This document shows positions 54,676 through 63,226 of a stretch of 64,000 nt of DNA, piece after piece (position 1 is the first letter of the stretch; each line of letters opens with the position of its first letter). The notes beneath the pieces are model-generated. The model saw nothing but the letters and a program-made list of their open reading frames with translations, did no database searches and had not been told where the DNA came from. Position numbers and translations under genes: made by a program. The stretch comes from Streptomyces sp. HNM0575 (lineage in GTDB: Bacteria; Actinomycetota; Actinomycetes; Streptomycetales; Streptomycetaceae): positions 608,522 through 672,521 of the forward strand of contig NZ_JAASAG010000003.1 of NCBI RefSeq assembly GCF_012726265.1. The letters run 5' to 3'.

Positions 54676-55449
54676 ATGCCTGACGACGCCCGCGACCGCA
54701 TCGACGACTTCCGGGACAGCGCCGATGTGGACGCGCAGGTTCTTGAGCAGCTGAAGAACTCCGGTCCCAGCCAGGGCCTCGACAGCACCGGGTCGGTCAC
54801 GGTCGACCTGGACACGGAAGGACAGCTCGCCGGGATCCGGGTCGACCCCGACTGGCAACGGTCCCTGCGGGACACCGAGTTGGGCTCAGCCGTGGTCGAG
54901 GCGTACCAACAGGCCGCGACGAAGCGGCTGGAGGGCTGGGGCGAGGCCGTCGAGCGGGCAGAGACGGATCCGCCCCGGCCCCGGCCACGGCCCGGGATGT
55001 CCGACACGGTGGCCGGTCAGCTGTTTGAACGCTTCGAGCAGACGGGCGCGACGATCGACGACACGCGCGCCATGAACCGGCTGCTGGACATGCTCGACGA
55101 ACTCGAGGGCGCCATGGAGCAGGCCGGCGACGACGTGGACACGATGTCCGCGACCGAGGTCAGCGGCCGCAGCAGCTCGGGGCACGTCACCGCCAGGGTC
55201 TCCGGGACGGGCGATCCGGTCGGCCTGGACTTCGATACGCGCTGGCTCGGGCGCGCCCACGCCTTCAACATCGGCCGCGAGGCCGCGGAGGCGCTGGAGC
55301 AGGCCCGTCGCCGGCTCGCCGAAAGGACCGAGGAGAGCCCGCCGTTCGCGCGGCTCGCCACCCTCGCGGCCCTCGCCGAGAACCCCTCGGACCTGGCCAC
55401 GTACCTCGGTCTCGACGACTCCCCGCCCTTCCCCGGTTCCGCCCGCTGA
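54676..55449 (+). CDS. Double YbaB/EbfC-like domain protein of T7SS-type operon
   Basis: Predicted 257-residue protein, ATG 54676 behind GGAGAGG. Two YbaB/EbfC-like halves can be seen: residues ~35-90 (GSVTVDLDTEGQLAGIRVDPDW, in parts) and ~160-225 (GHVTARVSGTGDPVGLDFDTRWL, in parts). An Arg-Pro linker (PPRPRPRPG) separates them. In actinobacteria, single YbaB-like proteins often accompany WXG100/EspC-like genes. The role may be a chaperone or nucleoid-type accessory. First gene of a four-gene operon ending at a strong hairpin. Confidence 0.75.
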   Translation: MPDDARDRIDDFRDSADVDAQVLEQLKNSGPSQGLDSTGSVTVDLDTEGQLAGIRVDPDWQRSLRDTELGSAVVEAYQQAATKRLEGWGEAVERAETDPPRPRPRPGMSDTVAGQLFERFEQTGATIDDTRAMNRLLDMLDELEGAMEQAGDDVDTMSATEVSGRSSSGHVTARVSGTGDPVGLDFDTRWLGRAHAFNIGREAAEALEQARRRLAERTEESPPFARLATLAALAENPSDLATYLGLDDSPPFPGSAR

Positions 55450-55486
55450 GACCGCCCGCGACCGCCCGACTCGACAGGAGCCACCG

Positions 55487-55795
55487 ATGACCTTCAAAGC
55501 GTCCATGGATGCCTTGACCAAGGATGCCAAGCGCTGGGACGACACGGCCTCGATGCTTCAGACCGCCCGCGGCGACTGCGCGGACATGACGCTGCGCGCC
55601 CAGGACTTCTCCTTCATGGGCGGCGACGTGCACAAGCAGTACGAGGAGGTGCGCTCGTTCATGGAGGACTACCTGCGGGACGGCGAGCGCGAGACGTCCG
55701 GGGCCGGCGACGCGCTCCGCAAGGTGCACAACACCTACGAAGGCAGCGACGAGGCGGCGAAGGACCGCCTCAAGTCGGCGTGGGAATGGCACTGA
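55487..55795 (+). CDS. EspC/WXG100-like small secreted-type protein with YxxxD motif
   Basis: Predicted 102-residue all-helical protein, ATG 55487 behind AGGAG. The pattern of two helices with a short turn (DFSFMGGDVHKQYEEV) and the C-terminal YEGSD (Tyr84-Asp88), a YxxxD type-VII export signal, fit an EspC/WXG100-type substrate. A classical WxG is not at the turn. It likely forms a pair with the next gene product. No ESX core genes occur in the window, so export must rely on a system encoded elsewhere. Confidence 0.78.
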   Translation: MTFKASMDALTKDAKRWDDTASMLQTARGDCADMTLRAQDFSFMGGDVHKQYEEVRSFMEDYLRDGERETSGAGDALRKVHNTYEGSDEAAKDRLKSAWEWH

Positions 55796-55856
55796 GCCGC
55801 ATCAGCCCCCCAGGGGTCCGACCAACCAGCACCGCAACGGGAGAAGAGACACCACG

Positions 55857-56561
55857 ATGGACATCCACGCACTGATCCAGAAGATCGTCGACAAGCTCGA
55901 CCGCATCCGCGACCTGGTGAACCAGGTCAAGAACAAGATCAACGGACTGCTGTCCCACGTCCCTTCGTTCCTGCACTGGGTCATCTCCAAGGTCGAGGAC
56001 CTCTGGAACCGGTTCTGCGACAAGATGTCGGAGTTCTGGGACTGGTTCACCGACAAACTCGCCTACGTCGGCGACCCCTTCCTCCTCAAGGACACCGGAG
56101 AGAAATGGAACTCCAAGCTCGGCGTCCCGGCCCATAAGCGGGCGAGCGAGGTGGACTCGGACGACCTGATGGTGGACGACAACTGGACGGGCACAGCGGC
56201 CAGCGCCTACAAGTCCAGGATCGGCGGCCAGAAGGACGCGCTCGACGCGATCGGGAAGACCTATGCGTCCGGTGTCTCGTCCGCCCTCAACACCATGAAG
56301 ACCGGGATCTGGATCTTCTGGATCGCGGTCGTGAGCGCGTTGGTGGTGGCCGTCTTCGCGTTCGTCGGCGGGATGGCCGCGGAGGGCACCATCATCGGCA
56401 TCCCGGTAGGGCTGCTGGCGCAGATCGGGGCAGTGGTGGGATTCCTGCTCGCTGCCGGTGGCGCCACCGTGGCGCTGAAGTTCGCCGCCGACGACTCCGC
56501 GTCGGCGCTGCGCAACCTCAGCGGCTACAGCGACAAGTGGCCCAGCTTCGCCCTCGGCTGA
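55857..56561 (+). CDS. WXG-motif membrane protein of T7SS-type operon
   Basis: Predicted 234-residue protein, ATG 55857 after GGGAGAAGAG. The N-terminal ~75 residues are amphipathic and helical (IQKIVDKLDRIRDLVNQVKN). A WXG-type turn, DDNWTGTAASAYKSRI, is at ~107-122, followed by two membrane helices (~150-175, FWIAVVSALVVAVFAFVGG; ~185-205, GLLAQIGAVVGFLLAAGG). This combines a WXG100-like helical hairpin with membrane anchoring, a layout found in actinobacterial T7SS-associated proteins. Function unknown. Confidence 0.78.
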   Translation: MDIHALIQKIVDKLDRIRDLVNQVKNKINGLLSHVPSFLHWVISKVEDLWNRFCDKMSEFWDWFTDKLAYVGDPFLLKDTGEKWNSKLGVPAHKRASEVDSDDLMVDDNWTGTAASAYKSRIGGQKDALDAIGKTYASGVSSALNTMKTGIWIFWIAVVSALVVAVFAFVGGMAAEGTIIGIPVGLLAQIGAVVGFLLAAGGATVALKFAADDSASALRNLSGYSDKWPSFALG

Positions 56562-56575
56562 CCGGGACGGTGCAG

Positions 56576-57043
56576 ATGACCACCAGTGTTCCCGAGGCCA
56601 CCGTCAGCCGGTTCATGACGGTGTTCGGCGTCCTCGCGCTGTTCTGGACGCTGCTGCACGCGGGGCTCATCGCCGTGGCGCTGACGGCGGGGCCGACGAC
56701 CGGCTCGACGACCGAGGCGCTCCGGGCGATGACGTACTCCTCGCCGCTCCTGTTGGTGCTCTCCTTCTGCGGGGCCGCCCTTGCCTTCTCCGGCAGGAGG
56801 CCGGCGCGCCGGCCGGGACTCGCGGGCGCGGCCTTCCTGGTCCTGGCCCTGGTGTGCGCGGTGGTGGTGGCGACGTGTGCGGCGCTCCTGATCCTTGACG
56901 CGGGGCAGTGGGCGCTCGTGCTGGTGGCGATCAACCTCCCGCTGGTCCTCGTGCTGGCCGTCTGCCGGCGGGTGTTCAGGTCGGCCCAGCGCAGCGGGCC
57001 GGGTGCAGGGTCCGGCCGGACGGGGACCGGCACGGCCCGATGA
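56576..57043 (+). CDS. Four-helix membrane protein of T7SS-type operon
   Basis: Predicted 155-residue membrane protein, ATG 56576 with GGGACGG upstream, 14 bp after the preceding stop. Four hydrophobic segments: FMTVFGVLALFWTLLHAGLI, SSPLLLVLSFCGAALAF, GAAFLVLALVCAVVVATCAAL and WALVLVAINLPLVLVLAVC. Basic, Gly-rich cytosolic tail. I recognise no family. Last gene of the operon before the hairpin at 57142-57179. Confidence 0.75.
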   Translation: MTTSVPEATVSRFMTVFGVLALFWTLLHAGLIAVALTAGPTTGSTTEALRAMTYSSPLLLVLSFCGAALAFSGRRPARRPGLAGAAFLVLALVCAVVVATCAALLILDAGQWALVLVAINLPLVLVLAVCRRVFRSAQRSGPGAGSGRTGTGTAR

Positions 57044-57141
57044 CGCGCCGGGAACACCCGGCGATGGACGGCGGGTTGCCGCCGGTCGACCGCATCGGCA
57101 CCGGCCTGCGCCCCTGTTGAGTCCGTACGGGGAATTCTCAT

Positions 57142-57179
57142 GGAGAAGGGGACCGGTGTCGCCACCGGTCCCCTTCTCC
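57142..57179. terminator. Strong bidirectional hairpin terminator
   Basis: GGAGAAGGGGACCGGTG (57142-57158) and CACCGGTCCCCTTCTCC (57163-57179) form 17 perfect pairs with a TCGC loop. It sits between the convergent T7SS-like operon and the Lrp gene, whose stop is 8 bp away. Confidence 0.9.
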
Positions 57180-57186
57180 GTACCGC

Positions 57187-57666
57187 TCAGTCCCCGGCCG
57201 ACCGCCGGAGCAGCGGCGTCAGGCGGTGGCCCACCAGTTCGCGCATCACCAGTGCGGTGCTCGTACGCTCCACCCCCGGTGCCGCGAGGACCTGACCGGC
57301 GACGCGGTACAGGTCGTCGGCATCGGCGGCCGCCACCCGCACCAGCAGATCCGTCTCGCCGCTCAGCCCTTCCACCTCGACGACTTCGGGGATGCGCGCG
57401 AGCGCCTCGGCGACCTCTTCGAGCCTGCGCTGCGTGACGCGCGTGGTGATGACGGCGGAGAGCGGATAGCCGAGGGCCGCCGGGTCGATGCGGCGCTCGA
57501 ACGACCGCAGGGCGCCCCGGCGCCGGAGTCTCGTGAGCCGTGCCTGGACGGTGTTCCGGGAGAGCCCGAGGCGCTGGGCGAGCGCCGCCACGGGCGCGCG
57601 CGGCTCCTCGGTGAGCGCGAGCAGCAGCCTCGCGTCGACGGTGTCGAGGGGCTCCTCGCCTGTCAC
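57187..57666 (-). CDS. Lrp/AsnC-family transcriptional regulator
   Basis: Predicted 159-residue regulator. GTG 57666 is chosen because GAGG lies about 9 nt upstream; GTG 57702 is an alternative. HTH at ~5-60 (LDTVDARLLLALTEEPRAPV, then QRLGLSRNTVQARLTRLRRRG). The RAM ligand-binding domain follows (AVITTRVTQRRLEEVAEALA; EVEGLSGETDLLVRVAAAD). It is divergent from the E1-like gene, and inverted GCAGATTGC copies flank the gap, so it should control that gene in response to an amino acid or keto acid. Confidence 0.92.
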   Translation of the reverse strand: MTGEEPLDTVDARLLLALTEEPRAPVAALAQRLGLSRNTVQARLTRLRRRGALRSFERRIDPAALGYPLSAVITTRVTQRRLEEVAEALARIPEVVEVEGLSGETDLLVRVAAADADDLYRVAGQVLAAPGVERTSTALVMRELVGHRLTPLLRRSAGD

Positions 57667-57702
57667 AATGCTCAACCTCGCTGTGCTCCCGGGCCCGTTC
57701 AC

Positions 57703-57780
57703 TGAGCAGATTGCCCATTGGGCTGCGCCGTGATTGTGCGGTCATCATCGCCCTGCTGTCATGTTGATGCAATCTGCTGA
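57703..57780. promoter_or_regulatory. Lrp-type inverted repeats flanking divergent promoters
   Basis: TGAGCAGATTGC (57703-57714) and GCAATCTGCTGA (57769-57780) are inverted copies matching at 11 of 12 positions, with the core GCAGATTGC/GCAATCTGC exact. Between them is the palindrome GCCCA-T-TGGGC (57713-57723). Lrp/AsnC proteins typically bind such spaced inverted half-sites and wrap the promoter DNA. Confidence 0.7.
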
Positions 57781-57803
57781 CTTCGATGCTTCGGACGGAC
57801 GGC

Positions 57804-60160
57804 ATGAAGACCACGGACGACATGACGGAAGCGGCCCCGGCCGAGGCCCCTGCGGCGCGGCCCGACGGCGGGGCCGACCTGGAGACCCTGCGGGCGGTCG
57901 AGCAGCGAGTGCTGTGGCTGGCGACGTCGGTCATCGACCACGCCAACCGCCTGCGCCCCGATCCGTCCGGGCTGAAGGTCGGCGGCCACCAGGCGTCCAG
58001 CGCCTCGATGACGTCGATCATGACGGCGCTGTGGTTCCACGAACTGCGCCGCGAGGACCGGGTGTCGGTCAAGCCGCACGCCTCGCCCGTACTGCACGCC
58101 GTGAACCATCTGCTGGGCGAGCTGGACGAGTCGTACCTGACCACGCTGCGCAGCCTCGGCGGTCTCCAGAGCTATCCGAGCCGCGAGAAGGATCCGGACC
58201 CCGTCGACTACTCGACGGGATCCGTCGGGATCGGCGCGACGGCACCGATCTGGGGCGCGATCGCACGCCGCTATGTGAACGGCCGGTTCGGCGGCTGCGG
58301 CACGGGACGCCAGTTCTCGCTGCTGGGCGACGCCGAACTCGACGAGGGCGCCTGCTGGGAGGCCGTACTCGACCCCGCCGTCGCCGATCTCGGCGAGGTC
58401 GTGTGGATCGTCGACTTCAACCGGCAGTCCCTGGACCGCGTGGTGCCGAACATCTCGGCGACCCGGCTGCGCGGGATGTTCGACGCCGCGGGATGGCAGG
58501 TCATCACCGTCAAGTACGGGCGTCTGCTTGAGGAGTTGTTCGCGAGGCCCGGGGGCGACGCGCTGCGCGCACGCATCGACGAGATGACGAACCCGGAGTA
58601 CCAGCGGCTGCTGCGCTGCTCCGCCGGGCAGCTGCGCGAGCGTCTGCCCGGCTCCGGTCCGGGACGCGAGCCCGTGGCGCGACTGCTGGCCGGGCTGGAG
58701 GACGACTCGGTGGTCTCCCTGCTGCGCAATCTCGGCGGGCACGACCTGGGCGCGCTCATCGAGGCCTACTCCCGCATCGACGACTCCCGGCCCACCGTCG
58801 TCTTCGCCTACACCGTCAAGGGACACGGGCTGCCGACGGCCGGTCATCCGCAGAACCACTCGGCGCTGCTGACCGGCGAGCAGATGCGGCAGCTGGCGGA
58901 GCGCGTGGGCGCCGACCCCGAGGTCCCCTGGGCCCGCTTCCCCGAGGGCAGCGCCGAGGCCGCGCTGTGCGACCGTACGGCGGCGAGGCTGCACCGCGAC
59001 GAGGTGCCGCCGGCGCAACCCCCGTCCCTGCCCGCGGACTTCGGGCGCACGCCTTCCGGGAAGGGCTCCACACAGCAGGCCCTCGGCAGGGCCCTGCTGG
59101 ACCTGACACGGGAGGCCTCCCGGGCGGCGGAGCATGTGGTGACCGTCTGCCCCGACGTCGCCTCCACCACGAACCTCGGCGGCTGGCTGAACAAGGTCGG
59201 CACCTGGTCCGCCACGAAGCGCCGCGACTGGTTCGACGACGACGCCGAGACCATCCTGCACTGGCGCGAACAACCGGGCGGACAGCACATCGAGTTGGGC
59301 ATCGCCGAGACGAATCTGGTGAGCCTCCTGGGCGAGCTCGGCGCGACGTGGAGCCGGTGGGGCACGCCGCTGCTCCCGATCGGCGTGGTCTACGACCCGT
59401 TCGTGGGCCGGGCCCTGGAGCCGTGGTCGTTCGGGATGTACGCGGGCGGGCAGTCGATCCTCGTCGGCACGCCGTCGGGCGTGAGCCTCGCCCCGGAGGG
59501 CGGCGCGCACCAGTCGGTCATCACGCCGTCGATCGGTCTGGAACAGCCGGGCTGCACGGCTACGAGCCCGCCTTCGCGCTCGACGTGGAGTGGTGCCTGC
59601 TCGCCGGTCTGGCCGACCTCGGCAAGGCGGGCGGCAGTTCGACGTACCTCCGGCTGTCCACCCGTCCCGTGGACCAGGCGCTTGCCGCTGTTCCAGCCGA
59701 CCCCGCGGCGCGTGAGCGGCGGCGCCGGCAGGCCGTGGCCGGGGGCTATCCGCTGCGCCGGCACGAGGCCCCGTCGGTGACGATCGCGGCCGCCGGCGCC
59801 ATGGTCACGGAGGCGCTCGCAGCGGCCGAACGCCTCGAAGGGCTCGGCGTGGGCGCGGACGTCGTGTGCGTCACCAGCGCCGACCTGCTCTTCCGGGCGG
59901 TACGGGCACGGCAGGGCCTCCAGGACGGCCCGGACTGGATTCTCGGCCAGACCTTCCCCGCCGAGCGGGCACGTCCGATGGTGACGGTGCTCGACGGGCA
60001 CCCGCACACGCTGGCGTTCCTCGCCGGAGTCAACGAAGTGCCGAGCCGCACGCTGGGGGTGACCGGATTCGGGCAGAGCGGGAGCCTCGCGGATGTCCAC
60101 CGGTACCACGGCATCGACGCGGACGGCATCGTAGGGGCGGCGCTGGACCTGGCCGGCTGA
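57804..60160 (+). pseudogene. Transketolase/pyruvate-dehydrogenase-E1-like gene with single-base frameshift
   Basis: Encodes a thiamine-diphosphate E1-like protein of about 785 residues if one missing base is restored. ATG 57804 is used; ATG 57786 is possible. The N-terminal half is intact: GGHQASSASMTSIMTALWF, FSLLGDAELDEGACWEA and IVDFNRQSLD resemble AceE/homodimeric E1. The frame is lost after GLEQPG near 59552, where GGGCTGC appears to lack one C. The next frame continues with LHGYEPAFALDVEWCLLAGL and a normal TK-C domain ending GADVVCVTSADLLF to the TGA at 60158-60160. An E1-like enzyme under Lrp control suggests keto-acid oxidation. The frameshift may be real or an error. Confidence 0.85.
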
Positions 60161-60165
60161 CTACG

Positions 60166-60666
60166 ATGAGGGGCGTGCGACCGGTAGTTGTGCACATCGA
60201 CGTGCCCCAGCCGCGGGAAGAGGTCTACGACTTCCTGGACGTCCTCGCGGCCCACGAGGAGTTCACCGACCACATGCTGCGCGAATGGGAGTGCTCCGGG
60301 CCCGCGCGCGGGGTCGGCTCCGCTGCCCGCGTGACGGCGGTGGCCGCCGGCCGGCGCGACCGCATCCGCATCGAAGTCGTCGCGGCGGAGCGCCCGTCGA
60401 GGATCGTCGAGCGCAACACCGGCGCTGGCGGCCGCCGCGTCGCGCACGGCACGTACGTGCTGAGGGAACTTCCCGGCGGCGGTACGCGGGTGCTGTTCGA
60501 GTACGCATGGCAGAGCGCGCCGCTGAGCGAACGGCTGGCCGCACCGGTGGTCAGGACGCTGCTGCGGCGCGCGAACCGGCGCGCCCTGCGGCGGCTGGCC
60601 GATGTGCTGCCCACCGCTATGGGCAGCCCTCGGGCAAGGCGGCCCCGGAGTCGCAGAGGTGCCTGA
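60166..60666 (+). CDS. SRPBCC/polyketide-cyclase-fold protein
   Basis: Predicted 166-residue START-like fold protein, ATG 60166, 5 bp after the E1-like stop; GTG 60175 is an alternative start. Typical start VVVHIDVPQPREEVYDFLDVL and a later ERPSRIVERNT stretch. The C-terminal RRANRRALRRLADVLP is basic and helical. Such domains bind hydrophobic ligands. Possibly co-transcribed with the E1-like gene. Its last 50 bp are antisense to the exonuclease gene end. Confidence 0.8.
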   Translation: MRGVRPVVVHIDVPQPREEVYDFLDVLAAHEEFTDHMLREWECSGPARGVGSAARVTAVAAGRRDRIRIEVVAAERPSRIVERNTGAGGRRVAHGTYVLRELPGGGTRVLFEYAWQSAPLSERLAAPVVRTLLRRANRRALRRLADVLPTAMGSPRARRPRSRRGA

Positions 60667-61213
60667 TGGCGGCGGCGAAGGAATAGCAGTCGAAGAGCGC
60701 CGAATGCTCGTCTCCCGCAACCGGCTTGGACAGGCCGAGGACTTTCCACAGGCGCCCCACGTTCGCCGATTCCGTCGCCGGCGCGAGGGTGTTGACCCAG
60801 GGCCGGAGATTCATGAAGCCGACGTCGAGGAAGCCGTGTTCGACTTTTTCACCGCGAGCCCGCGCCCAGCCCACGTTCTCACCGAGAACCACCATGTCGT
60901 TGCCGTACGAGAGCACGGTCCGGCCACCGCGGCAGAACTCCAGGAAACCGCCGAGCGCTTCAGCCGGAGGAAGTCCGTCCCGGTCCACTTCTTCCTGACG
61001 GATTCCGGTGAGACCCGTGAAATACGGCGACAGTTCCGGATTGACCACCGGCCGGACAAGGGCTTCGTACTCGTCGACGACCGTGTGGTCGGCGTCCATC
61101 CGCAACGCGCCGATCTGCACGATCTCCCGAAGCTGCCCCGGTGCCGTCCAGTCCTGTTCGAGAGCCCCCGGCCAGGTGGTGAATTCGAGGTCGAATACGA
61201 CAAAGGTGGGCAA
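60617..61213 (-). CDS. DEDD-type 3'-5' exonuclease
   Basis: Predicted 198-residue nuclease. TTG 61213 is chosen because GGAGG precedes it at a normal distance; upstream codons look non-coding. Metal residues: Asp8 and Glu10 in FVVFDLEFTTW, then the second acidic region (TVLSYGNDMVVLGENV) and the third (DEHSALFDCYSFAAAIRHL) with His/Asp. It resembles RNase T/DnaQ-like and ERI-1-like exonucleases that trim DNA or RNA ends. Alone; overlaps the SRPBCC gene by 50 bp tail to tail. Confidence 0.85.
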   Translation of the reverse strand: MPTFVVFDLEFTTWPGALEQDWTAPGQLREIVQIGALRMDADHTVVDEYEALVRPVVNPELSPYFTGLTGIRQEEVDRDGLPPAEALGGFLEFCRGGRTVLSYGNDMVVLGENVGWARARGEKVEHGFLDVGFMNLRPWVNTLAPATESANVGRLWKVLGLSKPVAGDEHSALFDCYSFAAAIRHLCDSGAALPEGCP

Positions 61214-61495
61214 GGTCGTACCTCCGTGTCCGTGAAGCGGCTTCCGTGCCGTGCACCCCATACCGTGCGGCGGAGCCCGCGGCCACCAAGCCAATCACGG
61301 GAGTCGCCGCCGCTCAGGAGAGAACGGCACCGCTACTGAGCATTCGTGGTCCGTTCACCGGATTTCCGGACGGCACCGGCGCCGGCCTGTGAAGGAACTG
61401 CATACGCCCTGCTCGCGGGGGACGAAGGCGCCCGGTGGGCCGCTACAGTGAGGCCGCCGTCGCCGCTCAACTGCCCTGCCACGGGAGGCCCTTGC

Positions 61496-61813
61496 GTGCT
61501 GCTTCAGCTCCTGATCATCTGCGCCTGGGTGGTCTATCTCCTGGGATTCCTCATGCTGCTGGCCGTTCTCGAACGCTTCCGCAGCAGGAGGACCCTGCTC
61601 CGCCTCATGCTGTGCACGGGCAGCCTGATCATCAGCGCCCTCATGCTCTGGGTGGCCACGAGCGCCGAAGTGCCGGAGACCTACGCCGGCACATCGCTGA
61701 CCCGGCTGCTCGACACCGCTGCGGACTGGCTCCACTACGTGCTCGTGACGACGGCCGTCGCCGTACTCGTCATCGCCGCGGTCCGCGGTCACCGCAACTT
61801 CCGCACCCGCTGA
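61496..61813 (+). CDS. Small three-helix membrane protein
   Basis: Predicted 105-residue membrane protein. GTG 61496 follows GGGAGG; the frame opens earlier (61346) without a ribosome site. Three hydrophobic helices: LLQLLIICAWVVYLLGFLML, LLRLMLCTGSLIISALMLWV and HYVLVTTAVAVLVIAAV. A basic loop (ERFRSRRTLLR) follows the first. No family recognised. Confidence 0.7.
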   Translation: MLLQLLIICAWVVYLLGFLMLLAVLERFRSRRTLLRLMLCTGSLIISALMLWVATSAEVPETYAGTSLTRLLDTAADWLHYVLVTTAVAVLVIAAVRGHRNFRTR

Positions 61814-61978
61814 ACGGCGCGACGGCACCTGCGAGTTCGGGCGCCGGTGGTGAGGGAGGCGGTGGTGAGGGAGGCGGCGGCTCCACCGGTCGCGACCGCG
61901 ATGCGGGAGAGCGCGCCTGCTTGCGTGACTTCGCACCTGCCACGAGAAGCCGGCGCGCTCCCGCCGGTCGGACGGCGG

Positions 61979-63064
61979 TCAGCCCACCGTGCCGTCGATG
62001 AAGGCCGCGCGGACGCCGGCGGCGTCCGCGCGCAGCAGACCCAGCGACTCGGCCGTCCTGCCCTCGGCGGTGAAATCACGTCCGCAGAGGGCGCTGCTCA
62101 CCGCGATGAAGGAATCGGTCAACGGCAGTGAGAGCCCGACCCGTTCGGCAAGCGAGCTCCAGATGACCAGGCCGAACGGGATGTCCTCGGTGAAGTAGCG
62201 GTGGCCGACCGAGTCCGGCTCGGGGAAGGCCTGCTGGCCGTAGCCCTGCACGATCCGTTCGACGAAGCTTCCCTCTGTGACGCCGTAGGCGGTGGTGAGG
62301 AAGTCCCAGAAGCTCGTCGTCTCCGCTCCGAGGGCCGCCGCCAGGCGGAGGCGCTCCCTGTCGAGTGCGTCGACGACCTCGGCGATGCGGGGCGTGACCA
62401 GGGAGTGCAGCGGGTGACGGTCGGCGTCCTCGACGGTCTTGAAGTTCAGCACGGCCGGCGGGACGTGGTAGATGGGGTTGCAGTTGAGGAGGCCGACGGT
62501 CAGTGTGTCCCCGCCCGGCACGTACCGCTCTCCGAAGAAGGCCCGGAGGATCGCGAGGGCCTGGGGAGTGTCCGCGCTGGGAACGGCGGCCAGGGGGACC
62601 GAGCGCTTGACCGCCCCGATGTAGACGTTCGCGGGCTCGCGCAGGCGGCATGTGTACAGGCTGGTCGCCGTCTCCGCGACGAGGCAGCGGGTGCGGCCGG
62701 CGACCGCGAACATGCGGGCGAGCTCGACGCCGCTGCCCAGCACCCCGGGCTGGAACAGGACGAGTTGGGAGGGTTCCAGGACGGCCGCGAGCTCCTGCGA
62801 TATGTAGGCGTGTGCGAAAGCCGGGGCGGCCACGGCGACGACCTGTGCGCCGTCGACGGCCTCCTTCAGGTCGGTGGTCAGCACGGACGGCTTGCCGTGA
62901 CCGTCCACCTCGCCGACGACGTCGATGCCGCCCCCGTTGGCCCTGATCGGTTCGAGGTCGTGGCCCCACCGGTCGAAGAGCCGCACGTCGTGGCCCTGGA
63001 GCGACATGTGGCCCGCGATGGCCTGACCGACGTTCCCCGCGCCGATGATGGCGATGCTACCCAT
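61979..63064 (-). CDS. NAD(P)-dependent opine/octopine dehydrogenase family protein
   Basis: Predicted 361-residue dehydrogenase, ATG 63064. Rossmann motif IAIIGAGNVGQAIAGHMS at the N-terminus, VVAVAAPAFAHAYISQEL typical of the family, and a C-terminal NAD/NADP octopine-nopaline domain: LNCNPIYHVPPAVLNFKTVEDAD, WDFLTTAYGVTEGSFVERIVQGYG. The family links a keto acid to an amino group (opines) or oxidises related compounds. It is followed on the same strand by an AbgT transporter gene (162 bp apart), which suggests handling of an imported amino-acid conjugate. Confidence 0.88.
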   Translation of the reverse strand: MGSIAIIGAGNVGQAIAGHMSLQGHDVRLFDRWGHDLEPIRANGGGIDVVGEVDGHGKPSVLTTDLKEAVDGAQVVAVAAPAFAHAYISQELAAVLEPSQLVLFQPGVLGSGVELARMFAVAGRTRCLVAETATSLYTCRLREPANVYIGAVKRSVPLAAVPSADTPQALAILRAFFGERYVPGGDTLTVGLLNCNPIYHVPPAVLNFKTVEDADRHPLHSLVTPRIAEVVDALDRERLRLAAALGAETTSFWDFLTTAYGVTEGSFVERIVQGYGQQAFPEPDSVGHRYFTEDIPFGLVIWSSLAERVGLSLPLTDSFIAVSSALCGRDFTAEGRTAESLGLLRADAAGVRAAFIDGTVG

Positions 63065-63226
63065 GCGAGAGCTTCTCTCTTTCTGTTGCGATCCGGCGAT
63101 CCGTACGTCGCCTCGGCTCGGCTGAGGCTGAGGTCCCGCAGGGGGCTGTGTCCGTGAGAGCCCAGTCCTGCGGTCATCGGGCGCCGGCTGCTCGGCAGGA
63201 GCCGACGGCAGCGGCGCCCGAAGGGT

